Below, piece after piece: positions 11,661 through 24,500 of a stretch of 64,000 nucleotides of DNA. The notes beneath the pieces are model-generated. The model did not search any database. It was not told where the DNA came from and worked only from the letters and a program-made list of their open reading frames with translations. Source of the stretch: Diplolepis rosae (Eukaryota > Arthropoda > Insecta > Hymenoptera > Diplolepididae). The position numbers and the translations under genes were made by a program. Each line of letters opens with the position of its first letter. Within the stretch, counting starts at the first letter, position 1. Location of the stretch: NCBI GenBank assembly GCA_030998225.1, contig JAPYXD010000555.1, positions 8,866,001 through 8,930,000 on the forward strand. The letters are read 5' to 3'.

Positions 11661-11859
11661 AAAAATTTCAGAAAATTCAGTATATTTTTCGCAATTTCAA
11701 GATACCTTTGCTCAAAAAAATCAGAGAAAATTTACTCCAAAATAGGGTTCATGTGTGCAATATTTTATTTATTGTTTCGATATTGTAGAAATAAAGATCA
11801 CTGATGAGGACTCCAATCAGAGTCGAAACGTTTAAAAGTATCTAACCTTCTGAATTATT

Positions 11860-12420
11860 ATTTCTGGACCCTAAAGTCAATTATTAACAACAACATCGCA
11901 CGGAATAATTATAATTCTTCAATATTTTGGAGTTGGATGAAAATAATTACATAAAAGTAATAAGCAATTTTTGAGGGTCTCTAATAAGGAGGAAAGTTAC
12001 CATTATATTCATGCAGCTTAAAAAGAAGAGTGAAGAAGCTTCTTAAGCAAAGTGTCAGTAGCAAATTCGTGCGCAAGGCTTGTTCGAAAATGTCCTGCAT
12101 AACGAAAGATAAAAAAAAATAAGATGCTGGATAAGGCCCGAGGGGCCCGAAGGGAAGAAGTAAGAGTCGTCGGACGGGTTTTGCTACCCCCGGGGGTTTT
12201 CATGCTCTCCTCCTTTTAGCGGGCCCCTTGTTCTTTTGCTCTCCTTTTCTGTCCCTCTCCTCTTCACCCTTCACTCTTCCCTTGGTTTACACGCAGCCGT
12301 GAATTAAACGAGCAAGGACGTTGCCCGAGAGCCGACCTCTTCCATTTTCCACTATCCACTCTGATGAGGAATGGCTACCAAGGAGAACTTCGATGAATCC
12401 TTTCAAGAGCGAAACGCAAT
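11860..12420. other. Gene-free stretch with a GC-rich island at 12120-12370
   Basis: Base composition rises sharply around 12120-12370, with CCCGAGGGGCCC, CCCCCGGGGG and GCGGGCCCC. No exon with splice sites was found. A 37-residue frame starts at ATG 12371 but lacks support. A promoter or conserved non-coding element is possible. Confidence 0.35.
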
Positions 12421-15400
12421 ATATTATCTTAAAATTAATATCTTTCTTGTAAACTTCAATGATCTTCAGCCTTTTCTGTCTTGAGACTTTGATCTATGTT
12501 GATTTGGTGAAATTTGTTACTTTAGACTCTTCAGAGCATAACTTCATCCAATTATTCCTTTTTGGTATAATGAAATTCTAATACTTATGGTCGACGAGTT
12601 TTTATTTCCATCACGTGATAAAAGAAGCATTAGTGTATTTTATAATTTATTAGCGTGCGAAGTGTACGTTATTCAAATTTTTTTAATTTCCCTTAAATAT
12701 TTATTTTTTAGTTGGAAATAAACATATTTTAATTACTGCACACAAACAAAATGTTTAAAAATTTAATATTCATATTATGGAGTTGTATTGACCCATAATT
12801 AATAATTGAAGACATATGTTGATGTTGATAGTTGCCTTTAGGGTCCAAAGTTAATAAAAAACATCAAGTTTTACGTAATAATCAATTTTGCTAACTTGGG
12901 GTTTTTTAATGCAGAATTAGTAATTTTCGTTTTTACACATGAGTCAATAAAAAACTTGAGATTGCTTCAGAATAAAATACTTTAAAAGAAGAGATAGAAA
13001 GAATTTGAAAAAAAATTTCACAAGAATTAGAAAACTAAGATTATAAGCATGGACAAATATGATTGATTAATCAAACTATACACGGAATCTACCTAAGTTT
13101 CCATAATATTTTACACATAAAGTATTTTCCGATATGAGACTCAATATAATATTTAAATAGAAATTGTCAGTTTATTCAAGAAATTTTTTTTTCTATTTAC
13201 AAATATTTAAAAATATATTTTTTAAATCAATAATTCATTTTTTACTTACTTTTGTAATTATGAAACATTTTATCTTTCCAAACTTGTTTCTTTTTGCTTT
13301 GTCAATATTCTTAGCCGAATTTTCTAAAAAAATCTCCATATCTAGTTCCTTTTCTTCCTCGAGGTGGAGTTTCTGGTAAACTCGATGACTTTTTACTTAA
13401 TTGCTTCCAATAATTATTCATATATTTGCACAATATACAGAACGGAAGTTAAGAATTAAAAGTATTTTCCTGCATTTTAAGACGTGTTATGCTTTTCGAG
13501 TGAATTTTTAGATGGATTTGAAGATGCACTCGTACTTTCTTTATATTTTTTTCTAGTCTAAACCCATTCCAAGGATTATATGAATAGATAATGATCGTAT
13601 AAATAAAATTTATTGAATTGAAGAATCTAAAAATAATAAATATAGATTAATATTACAAATTTAAAGATATAGTTGAGTGTCCTAGCATGCAGATTATTTA
13701 TTACTAGTACAAAAGTAATTACTGATCCCTTAAATTGTTATATACGTTATGCTTTAGATTACAATTAATAGGAATACATTACTTTAGCTAATTCTGGAAT
13801 TATTTATTTTTCTTTAGTTGATAGTCCAAATTTCACAAGTTTTTGGCATCGACCCATATCAGTTTATTGGCATTAAAGCACTTTTTATATAACCTCACAT
13901 TTAGAGACTTTTATTAAAACATAATATTTTTACACAACTAGGATTATATTATCTATAATCTCCACCCTTCAGTATTCAAATTATAATAGTTACTCAGGGT
14001 CAAAGATCAAGTAACAGTGCACATAAAACTTTCAGTTTTAGTTTTCTCGTTTGCCAAAAATCACGCTGGTATAGACATAACCTAGGAAGACTTACCCGCG
14101 CAAACTTAACGATAAGGTTCGCGCAAGCGCAAAGTATGTAGAGTGCAGGAGCTAAATTCAAAGTACTTTATAACAAGAATTTTTTCGAAATTCACTACCT
14201 ATGGGTTCTTTGAGTTGCTGTTTACCCAGTAAAAAGACTTTCATTGAAAACACTTGAAGACTTATGATTCTAATTTAAAAAGTACGATTGACAATCCATA
14301 CGAATTCGTCATTGTGTACTTTCTTTGCAATTCATGAAATAAGATATGAAATGGAAAAATGTATGATCATGATTTTCTCTATGAAACCTGCTCCTTAATC
14401 GTAAAGTAATAACTTTTTTAATCATATTATTATTTATACATCGACGAATTGAGGTTAGAATTTGTTTTGAGCGCTATAAATATAAATATAAATAAATATA
14501 TATATTTTTTCAATTACAGTTTATTTACAGATAACAATATTATGAACAAGAAAAAACTATATTTACGTTAAAATGATCTTGGCAATAAAACATGTTACTA
14601 TTTCTCGGCTTATCTCGGGGTTGTGCACTTTCAAACCATTTATTTCGCACAATAGAATTTATCGGGAAAAAAAAATTATCAGGTGTCTTGGTTGTCGAAT
14701 TATGACACCCATCGAAAAATACCATTTATATGCCGTTTTTTTAACATTTTACACAATTTTCAATTGGTCTTCTATACAAAGATGTGACTCAGAGCGATTG
14801 TCCACAACGACGTGACGTCACTGTATCATCGGAAACATTCGGCTGTTTCAGGAACGTTTTCGGAAAATTTAAAATTTATATTTTTCTTAAGCTCATTAAT
14901 AAATTATTACTAACTAAAAAATCCAGAAAAAAATCTTGTATGCAAAAGTGACCCCCCAATTTCATTTTTTCATCACTTTAAAAAATGTGTAAATTCCCAA
15001 TTTTGTCCGTATCTCGAATATTTTGGCGGGAAAATTGAATTTTTGATTTTTCGAAAAATATTTTAAATGGTTAAAACCAGAACCAATAATCATTTTTTCT
15101 CACTCAGGGTATTTCGGAAAGTCGAGATTTGATGAAAATTCGAAAAGTCATTTTCCACATAAAACCAGTACCTTCTCATATGATGAGAATCTAAAAATCA
15201 AGGACTGAAAAACAGAAATTTTTTAACTTAGTCCTTTTAGCTCACTATCGTCCGGAGAAACAATTTCCAAGTAAAGTGATTCTAATATTTTAATATGCAA
15301 AGCTGAAGGATAGTTCATTAGATGTTTCTCGGCGATCATTAAAAACCTAAGACAGTCAAATTTGCAAAGCTCCCGACATTAAGTTTGAATTAAAACACTG

Positions 15401-16095
15401 ATGCTCCCATAAAAAGATGCGCCGATAAAAACTCTGTCCAAACGTCAATTACTACAGCTGATACATTTTGTCCGAAACGAGTTAACGCGAAAAGAGGCTC
15501 ATCGACGCAGAGAGGGTTAATTTCCATCTTTATCCTTCTATCTTTATATGCACGTGAAGCGCCGAGAGCCATAAAGGTAATGCTTGGTAATGCTGCACGC
15601 CTTCTATGCCTTTCATGCCCCCCCTCCCCCCCTCACCCAAGAACGTACACTCTCTCTCTCTCATTGCTTGTTTCTCTCTCCTCCCTCTCCCACCTGATCT
15701 GATTACACTTTTCGTTTTTACCCCTACCAATAACTTCATAGAACCTTAATGAAGCGCGATAAGAATTTATCTTATATGACTAAGCTAAGCGATGCCTTTC
15801 GAAATTGTCTGTGTAAGCCATAGTCATCACGCCTCTTGGTTTCGTCTCATGTAATTTCGTTTCACGACCGAAGAGGCAAAAAGTTCTGGAGAAAAAGCTG
15901 CTCGAATCGTATATGCAAGATTTTTCTCAGAAGAGAGGATACGACCTTATCCGCATCACTGAAGGAAATATGGTCGTTCCATATTTAACTGTAAAATATG
16001 GTTGGTCCTATCGCGGTTATTCCCATCAAGAAATTACTTAGTCCTGAAAAATATAGTGTCTTCAAAATGCTTGTTTTGATCATTTTTATTTTGAC
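12421..16095. other. Gene-free stretch
   Basis: This is mostly AT-rich single-copy-looking sequence. 15104-15200 carries a fragment of the dispersed repeat marked by TTTGATGAAAATT and CATAAAACCA.TACCTTCTC. 15600-15700 is a C- and CT-rich tract. CGTGACGTCAC at 14809-14819 is a perfect CRE-like palindrome. I support no gene. Confidence 0.45.
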
Positions 16096-16500
16096 ATTCT
16101 CATTATAAAATGACTCGAAATTTTCATCAAATTTTTACGTTTTGAAACCCCCTGAGTAAAAAGACTGTTTTTACGAAAGTAAAATATATTTGGAAGAAAA
16201 TAGATTTTTTTTAATCATGTGAATTATTAAAAAGTTACAGAAAAGTATACAGAAAATTGAGCGCGAAAGTCATGATTTAGTAACTTTGAGAAAACGTAAT
16301 TCACATCTACAATATTATAAAATTGACTTAAGCTTCAGTATCAAATTACACAAAATAAACTTATATGTATGCGAAGAATATAAGACCGGGCACGAAGCGC
16401 GACGGTCGAGTCGTGCGCCTTAGGCGCGTTCAAGCTTTCGAGCGAATCGACCTGCGTGTGAAGTGTGGGCTGAGAATGTGCAGATTTTTTGTATTTGACT
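16096..16500. repeat. Fragments of the 37.5-40.25 kb repeat family
   Basis: 16096-16170 is the inverted counterpart of the segment at 15104 (TTTCATCAAATTTTTACG, CCCCCTGAGT). 16275-16500 matches one arm of the large inverted repeat (TATGCGAAGAATATAAGACC, GCGCCTTAGGCGCG). Confidence 0.65.
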
Positions 16501-16530
16501 CCTATTTTCTGTTGTTAACACATTTTTTGT

Positions 16531-16730
16531 CCGCCGTACATCGAAAGTTAGCCTTGTCGGTGTCGTTTTGCGTGCGGAAACTTGATTTTCCCGCACTAGT
16601 GCAGGAAAATTTCAATTGTGCGGAAAACTAAAACAAACTTTAAATTGTACCGCACTAGTGGGGGAAAATCAACTTTCAGCACGCAAAACGACACCGACAT
16701 GGCTAACTTTCGGTATACAGCGAGCCTCCC
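16531..16730. repeat. Inverted repeat, arms about 80 bp
   Basis: Arms 16531-16613 and 16648-16730 are reverse complements of each other. They share GTCGGTGTCGTTTTGCGTGC and TTCCCGCACTAGTG. It borders the GC-rich repeat to the right. Confidence 0.8.
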
Positions 16731-17290
16731 CAAGTGCGAAATTCGATACGGCCCAACACTGGCCCAGCATCGCCAAAAATTTGCCGAAGATCGGCTGCCA
16801 ATATCGTGCCGTTGCTGGAATGATGACTCCGGTATGCACTTGGCGGCCAATGCTGGCCCAAACTCTGGCCGCCAGCACTTGTTTTCGGCACAGCAACGGG
16901 CCAATGCTGTGCCGAACTCTGGTTTTCTCACTTCCAGGATGGTTTGCCGTGGTAAAAGTGACACATGGCCCAGTAATGTGCCGTCCATGAGCCCGACTCT
17001 GGCTCTTCTACTTTCAGAACGGGATGCCATAGTAAAAATGACAATCGGCTTGGTATAGGGCCGATACTGGGCCAAGTTTCAGCTGAAGGTCGGTAACTTT
17101 AAACAGTCGAAAAAGACCGCCGTCGTCGCCCCAGCACTTGACCGATGCAAACAGTGACACTGGCCCAATAACAATTGCCGACTCTTGGCTGCCAAGATTG
17201 GGCCAATATTGTGCCGTATTATCACCTTCGGCAATTCGCACTTGGGTCGGTTCTTTCATGTCACCTCGGCCCTCGTCGCGACTCGCTCTT
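16731..17290. repeat. GC-rich degenerate repeat (GGCCCAAT..TGGCC motifs)
   Basis: Variants of TGGCCCAACACTGGCCC, GGCCAATGCTGTGCCGAACT and GGGCCAATATTGTGCCG recur irregularly on both strands. Overlapping frames open in many phases, up to 159 codons, are expected from such sequence. It resembles the satellite at 3.8-7.4 kb in its CAATACTGTGCC-type motifs. Confidence 0.65.
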
Positions 17291-20207
17291 GCCTTAAAAT
17301 ACCCCTTTCCGCACTTGATACGAAATATAATATATTAAAACTGTTACGTAAGAACGAGTTTAAGAATTTCTTCAAAATAATATCAACTGTTATATTAACA
17401 AGTGGTATTCTTCTGTGAGATAAAAGCATTTTCAAGATATTATTAATATGTTGAAATTACTTTTTATTTATTGTTGTCTGATTGAAAAATTGTTTATCTT
17501 GTTTGCTGAAACTTGAGTTCAATAGGCTTGTCACCCTCACAATAAGACTGCTTCTACGAAATAATTTATGAACAATGCGTGTACTATAGCGTGTTGTACA
17601 TTGTAGAGCAATGTGATAATTGGCGATAATATGGAATCTTTTTTTCCCTTTACCAAGGCTCTCACATGGAACGAATCTAAACAAGTTTATCACGATGAAA
17701 TCTGCGATCTTTTTTTTTCCTACGTCAATCTATTTTTTCCATCTGTGTAAGCGAAGTCATTATTCGATGACCTTATAATTTATTTCTAATATTGTAATTC
17801 ATAACATTTTATTGAATATTTGTTATTTCATTATTCTGCAGTTTAATCTTGTATCCACTTTTATAGAATGTGACTATAAAATTTCAGATACATGCCTCAT
17901 ATATTTAATAAAGAAACTTTATAAAAAATAAACGAATTTTGAATGATTATTTTAGTCCGAATATAATATAATAACATTTAAAAATATTCTCCAAACAAAG
18001 TTATCGATAAATATTTTATTACCAGGAAAAAAGTAATCACGCTTGGTAAAATGCCGCGAACACTCTCTCATATGCGATTCCACAACTTTTATTTTTGTTG
18101 CTTTTTTCCAAGCGGTCACAATATCAACATTCTCCGGATTTCCAAAGTAATTGTCAACTTTGAAAGTTCTTTGGTTAGGTCGTGAAAAAAAATTAAAGCT
18201 TTAATCCAAGTTTTCACTGGAATTAGCGCGGCAATTTTCAACGGCACAATAATATGCACGTTTTTTTCCAATCAGAGAGTAAAACTAATTCCTGCCATGT
18301 TAGAGAAATTATTTAATTACAGATTTTATGGATTATCTCGTTTGTGCATGTACTTTGACATGCTTTGGTTTAGTTTTTAGAACGGCCACTCGAACTTCAA
18401 GAATACAAAAGCTCGGGAATCGGGAACTCCAAAGATACGAGAGTGTAAGGGCCCCCCACTTCTGAGACGTTTAGATTTCGGGGGTAATGCGTGAGAACGC
18501 ACACAGGCCTACTGTTGGCAGAGCGCACTTGCACGCGCCTTACTCTCGAATAGGGTGGGGGTAGAAGGGGAAAAATTCCGCTCGCTCCGTTGGAGTCAAA
18601 ATGCTCGTATTTTTAGAGCTCGTATCATTGGAGTTCGAGTGTAGTAAATGTACTGCCGAGTGACGTCAGATACGTCGAACGTTATTATATAATTATATTT
18701 TTTTACTTTTGAATGTGGCGGCTTTTTAACTTACGATGTTTTCTAGCAGAGTGACTACCGAGCTTTCTCTCACAAATCGTAAAAGTTTTTACGGTTCCGT
18801 ATATAATGAAGTTGCTAAATTGTAATTGTCATATCACTGCAATGCGTTTAAGAATGTGTGCAGTTATGTTAAGTTGCGTTAAATTAGTACAAAATCTCAC
18901 AAAATCTGATAAGAATTATGGTGAGATTTACGAATGACTGAATTTTTTTTGTTACCGTTTGCTACCGTTGGGCTTCGCGCAGCATTGTGTATACTATACT
19001 AAAGCCAGATGCTCACAGTGTAACGCAGTAATTAATCAATTGTTTGACAAATAAATATATAGTTAACATAAAAAGTAAGTGACAAGTGCATAAATAAATA
19101 TTAGCGTGAAAATGGAATTCTCATCGAAGCACAGGAAAGGAAAGGACTATACTCGTAAAGGCAGTGCTTTTACGTACTGGCATAACGTATTTAATGACAA
19201 CAAAATCATTTTTAGCACTTACAGATAAACGTAATTTGAAAAGTCCTATTCAGATCAACAGTAAATACGTGAACGCCGAAGCCCTGCGGCAGCCATGATT
19301 GTTTTCATGCAGCAGCGCCCCTAAGCCCGTGGTGGACGTTTGTTTTGCCAATACTCGTAAGTTTTCCTTTTCAACTAGTGAGGCCCTCTTGAGGAAAACG
19401 TGTAAGTTATCCAAAAGAAATGTAATGCTGCGCCATTTAAGTTACACAGGTCTACAAAATATGAGGGTGTGATTGTTATAGAAATATCGACAGTCATTTC
19501 CGAACTAATTTTTGGCTTAGAAACTGAATTCGGGCTCAGAATTGCTCCATCACTTCAGGTTTTCGAGTAATCCTAACCTAAAAGTGCGAAAAACACGGTT
19601 TTCGCTATATTTGAGCATCTATAACTTCGCGAATTTTTATTATTTTTTAAATATGAGACAACCATTAAAAAGAGCTACTTTTAAGCTTTCCATTTCACTA
19701 TTTTCATGTATTATTTTAATTTTTCTAACTTAAATCTATAGTTAAAGCTATACTGATACTTTTGGTTAATTTTTTTCCTTTTACGAAATCTCTTCACGGG
19801 GTTCCTATTTCCTTCCCTTTTTCGGTCCATTCTTCGATATGCAAAATTTTTTTCCAACACGTCACAAACGGACTAAATTTTATGTTGACATTTAAATTGT
19901 ATTTTTAGTACGCACACATTAAATTAAATGATTCCAAGTTTTCGCTTACAAGTGCCTCAACAATTACAAGAAATATTCAAAAGTTAATCACGGGGGAAAC
20001 TGGACAAGTTTTTATCCAGTTTAGCTTTTAATAGTTAAACTTACAAATAACTAGTAAGTTCTTTACGAATATTTTCTTACTAGTTTTGATTTACTATTTA
20101 CTCATCAACTGACGAGTGAAACTTAAGACATTTCTACCTGGGTATCTCTAAAAGACTATGGTAATGCGGTTAGACAGAAGATGTGACTACCATTGTCTTT
20201 TGTAAAC
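17291..20207. other. Gene-free stretch with one inverted repeat
   Basis: 18386-18645 has inverted ends (CACTCGAACTTCAA and TTGGAGTTCGAGTG) around a GC-rich core and is probably a MITE. A 38-residue frame at 19112-19228 begins in good start context (GAAAATGG, MEFSSKHRKGKDYTRKG) but has no other support. Otherwise I see nothing. Confidence 0.4.
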
Positions 20208-20211
20208 TTAA

Positions 20212-20908
20212 GGGGGGAGATGCCTCTAGAACTTTCAAAAAATCAAAAATTTTTTTTTGCTCAAATCGATTGAAAAACTATTCAAAAATATAATCCCAAA
20301 GTTCTATTGGTAACCCGTAAGTTGAATGGAACATATTTTTTCATGTACAAAAACTTTGAGGCTCGTTTTCTCGAAACTACCTTTTTTTATCCGGCCGTCA
20401 AGATTGCGAGCAAACTATTCAACCGATTTACTTGAATGAAACGGTATTTTATAGATAATTCTATAATCAAGTGCGTGGTAGGGCGCTTTTTCGAGAAAAA
20501 TAGTATTTCTACAGTTGTTTAACTATTTTCATGTCAGGAAACACGGGTAAAAATGGCACTTTTTCACGAAACGCATGAAAATATCCCCATTTTTTCGAAA
20601 TTCTCAAAACCCCCCTGCTATGCACTCGACAAAAGCTTCCCGATTTATAAAAAAATTTCTTTTATCGTTTCAGATGAAAAACCTAGCCAGGAAGTTGACG
20701 GCCGCAAAAAATGTGAGCAGCGACGCTATCGACGGGATCCGTAATATTTTCGCCATTTTGTATTTTTCTATCATGAAAAAATTGTTTTTTTGAAGTGAAA
20801 TAATGCCTTCTAATATATGCAAAAAAATCCGGACTTGCTTCGTTTTCATTCTCCCAGAATAAAATTGAAAAAACTGCCTTTTTTAAGGGTTCTAGAGGTA
20901 TCATCCCC
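20212..20908. mobile_element. TTAA-target element, GGGG..GATGCCTCTAGAAC ends
   Basis: The left end TTAA-GGGGGGAGATGCCTCTAG pairs with the right end CTAGAGGTATCATCCCC-TTAA. It contains the shared core at 20362-20440 in plus orientation. Its right TTAA (20909-20912) is also the left TTAA of the next element. Confidence 0.85.
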
Positions 20909-20912
20909 TTAA

Positions 20913-21617
20913 GGGGATGTTCTCATGGATTGGCCGTATTTCGAAGCGTTTTTTGGAATTTTACTGTGAGAAAACTATAATTGGTTTTTTAATGCGGTTT
21001 CTTTCAAAAGTTTTATTAACCCTTAGACTACAAAATTCAGAAAACTTGTATAAAAAAATTTGCACGGTTTGGCCACTGCACCCTTGCGAACATAGGCCTT
21101 CCAAAAAAAGTTGGTTGAGGGTTCCCACTAAATCTCAAAAATGGCTGGTCTGAAACACAAGAGTAAATGTTTTTCTTAATCTATGGTAGTATAGTTATCG
21201 TCTGACGGAGGCTTTTTATTTATTATAACAATTTTCAAAATGGCGGTCTATAGAAAAAAAAAATCGTTTGTTTTCACCTTTTTTTCATCTTTCAAAATTC
21301 ATTAAGCATTTGTTATTAACAATAGGGGAAAAAACTTCCGTCAGACGATAGCGAGTACATTTCCACACATTTAAAAAAAAGTTTATCAAAATCCATCTAC
21401 TAGTTTCTTAGAAATCGTGGGAATCAGTTTGGAAAAAGTAGTTTTGAGAAAAACACGTTTAAAGTTTCCAATGAAAAAAAGCAACAAATTGAGTTTAACT
21501 TTATTGACGTAATTGCCATAGTAAAACAAATCCTTTTGGTATACTATTCTTAGATCCCTAATCTTTGAAAAAATAAAAAAAAAATTGATTTTCTGAAACC
21601 GTTCGATGAGAACACCC
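20913..21617. mobile_element. TTAA-target element, GGGGATGTTCTCATGG ends
   Basis: It starts GGGGATGTTCTCATGGATTG directly after the shared TTAA and ends GATGAGAACACCC near 21617. The right target reads TTCA, so it has mutated. The shared core lies at 21381-21464 in minus orientation. Confidence 0.75.
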
Positions 21618-21619
21618 AT

Positions 21620-22685
21620 TCAAAATTCGTTTTTAGGAATTAATGAAACATTTATAGGATTTACTTCAATATAAGTCGTTTGATGTGTCAATCAAAATTT
21701 TACTATTTCAGGAAATAAAATTTGCTTTTGGTTTTAGACATAAGTACGATTATTTCACGATTTTCTCCAATATTATTGTAACTCCATATTTTAATATTCA
21801 AAATAGTAATTTCTAATAAATTGACGTTATATCCTCGTTTCCTATTGATTTTTAGTAAAAATAAATATAATAATAGTAAATTTTACAATGAAGAGTTTCT
21901 CCGTGTATATTAATAAAACTAAGGATCGTTGTTTTGAGTGTGGGAATTATAGAGGTGACTCTCAAAAGGGGAGCGTGCCAATAATCAAATGAACGAACTT
22001 GGGGTCATTTTCCGATTCTTTATATAATGATGCACCCGCATCATACGATATGGTAACTGCTCGATTTTTATATACGGCCAGGTCGCGTGTTACTGAAATA
22101 CGGGCGCTTTAATTGCCATAAATTGACTCGAATGCGCTCGATAATGAAACTATATGCGTTTAACCAATGTCCATAACTCAGTTGTACAGAGAAAAAATTG
22201 TCTCCTCAATACTAAAGTTTTTAATTTAATTTTATTATTTAGTAAGATATTTCTCTTGAGGCACAGTTTATTATGTCCTTTCAACCAATTCACTATTTTT
22301 CTTTTTTCGTCAATGAAAAATAATACGCAACAGATGACGCAATACTTTATTTACTATTTTATTTGTTTGCCTCCTCTTTATTGGACGTTAGGAAAGTTTT
22401 ATAAAATTCTTTTATATTTGTATCAGGCAGTTCATTTATTCAAATACTTTCATATACTATCACGTGTACTATATAAACCTTCTCTTTAAATCTGAATCAG
22501 TGAAAGATACTGTGAATCAGTGAATATTTAATTTTTTCTGATTTCCTAGTATACTATTAAAAAATGTAATTTAAGATATTGCTAAATTTAACATTCACAA
22601 AATTTGAAAATGAAAACATAAGTAAATTGGGAAATTAGCAAGTTTTGAAATTTGGAAAAGTGTTAAAAAGGGAAATATTATAATA
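21620..22685. other. Gene-free stretch
   Basis: No exon is supported. 21960-22150 is less AT-rich than its surroundings and holds homeodomain-type TTAATTGCCATAAA and a palindromic ATGATGCACCCGCATCAT. It could be regulatory. A fragment of the CTCT..AAATCTGAATCAGT MITE lies at about 22485-22530. Confidence 0.35.
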
Positions 22686-22870
22686 AATCATAAAAATATA
22701 ACCGGCCTCCTTCGGGGCGCAGGCACATTTTCATCGCTCGCATATTTAAGCGCCCATAGGATGCGCGATTCGGTCATTGCGCTTAGCGTTCGGTGTTGTG
22801 TGCTTTGTGGATATTCAAGTTTATTCCCCATGATTTAATACTATAAATCAAATTTTATAATATTGTGTAT
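22686..22870. repeat. Copy of the 37.5-40.25 kb repeat arm
   Basis: It has the same sequence type as 37500-37730: GGCACATTTTCATCGCTCGC, AAGCGCCCATAGGATGCGCG and TTGCGCTTAGCG.TCGG. Confidence 0.65.
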
Positions 22871-24496
22871 GTCTTTTTCATTTTCTTAAATTTACTTTAA
22901 CTTAGAGGAACACATTCTCATCACGATACTCGCGTTTTAAAAAGAGATTATAGAAAATAATAAAAATTTTTGTTTTCACAGCAAATGACGTTACATAAGA
23001 AAAGAGGCAAAACGTTAAAGTTTTTACCTGCGAAAAGGTCTACAAAAATGATTTTGAGGATCTTTCCAATAACTTTTGTCCTTTTTATATAAACTTGAAT
23101 TTTGCATTCCTAAAGTTAGAAAAAATTGAAACGAAAACTATATATTATTTAGCATCTCGTATATTTTAGTCGAAAAGTGGAGTTTTCTTAGTTTTATACA
23201 AACTATTAATAAATTCCATATTATGATTTGCTAATTTATTGAGGTGACATTTTCAACATAAAAGTACACTTTAACTTTAAATAAGTACCCAAATTTTTGT
23301 TATTCTTCTAATTAATCCATCCCCTAAAAATGCAAGTGCCCTTTTTTTAAAAGTAATAAATCTTGTCAATCACCATTTTTCAGCACATTTTGTTAAATAT
23401 ATTTTTTAAAGATATATGTGATTTTCAAAATTTAAATTTCATTAGCAGTTAAAATTTACAAAATCCTGAAAAATTGATTTTTTCATGTATTTATTCTTGT
23501 CAAAATCTCCGTATCAAAGAATTTCGAATTATAATAAATTCTTTAAAATATTATATTTAATATTTAAAGAATTTGAAAATCTTTCTGTGGAAAAAAGATG
23601 CTTTCGACTGCGCTGGGATTCGAGCCCAGGTCTTTCGATTGCCTGTCGACTGCAAGATTATAAATTAAATATTGTTAGTACATTTACTAAAACTGAATTT
23701 TGAAACGAACTGTTTAATGACTGGTACAATATAATTATAACCCAATGATCTGTGATTTCCTATCCTTATTCCGTGATTGGTACCTATATTACTTCCTATT
23801 TTTCTCTTATTATGTTTGTCATTTAGAGCCTGTCGCCTGTAAAAATCGAACTGCATATAAAAAAGACAAAAAAGCTATGAAAATAATACAAATGAATCCA
23901 GGGTTCGTTTTTATCGATACGCATGACCAATTATGTTCGACCTTTAACGTGATCGGTCATGTCATTTGTACACGTATGTATCCATTATTATCAACAACAC
24001 GGAAGTTACTTCCGGTCGAATCGCAATGCTTCCTTCCGGCTTTGTTCAAAATTGAGGCATTGCTTGGATGAAGAGATGTGCAATTGTTTATTTGCGAATG
24101 TTGACTGAAAAATTTTAGCACAAACATTTTCACTTTCATCTCATTGCTATCATCATTTCATTAGTTTACTTTCTGTTCGATATAGGTATACAAAATATTG
24201 TTACATAAACGTCATCGTTAACTAAGAAACTAACTCGCGTGTCTTGCCTCCTTCGGTGATTGGGTTGGACTATAAAATTACTGAAGCGAATTTTATGGCC
24301 AACAAGACGAAAACATATTATTCTAATTATTTTATCCGTAAATATAAAATTAAGGGAGATATTTAAATTTTTTTTAGTATTCTTAGGTATTCTTGTAGGA
24401 TTGAAGTATTTCCGGACTGAAAATTTTTTAATATAATTTTAAAAATGATTATTGTATAATTAAAAGAATTAATCTTAAATAAAATTTTTACGTAGA
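22871..24496. other. Gene-free stretch with a tRNA-like repeat fragment
   Basis: 23558-23652 is a truncated tRNA-like unit (TTTAAAGAATTTGAAAATCT through the B-box half of the tRNA). A 108-codon frame at 23745-24071 shows no recognisable domain or splice context. I support no gene. Confidence 0.45.
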
Positions 24497-24500
24497 TTAA

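Larger units (their letters stand above)
10305..11840. repeat. Palindromic element with two nested insertions
   Basis: Arms of about 140 bp (10305-10445 and 11690-11840) are inverted copies sharing CGTTTCGACTCTGATCGGAG, ATAAAGATCACTGATGAG and TTTACTCCAAAATAGG. Between them lie a complete TTAA element and a fold-back tRNA-like copy. Parts of the arms recur in the 41-42.5 kb tandem array. Confidence 0.75.

Noticed and set aside
16365..17418. Overlapping frames of up to 159 codons on both strands
   Set aside because: They are open in many phases at once because the DNA is a GC-rich word repeat poor in stop codons; no splice sites or domains.
20553..20904. Frames within 20.55-20.9 kb
   Set aside because: They lie inside a TTAA non-autonomous element and overlap on both strands.
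23745..24071. 108-codon plus frame
   Set aside because: No domain, no splice context, and the hydrophobic start reflects T-rich codons.
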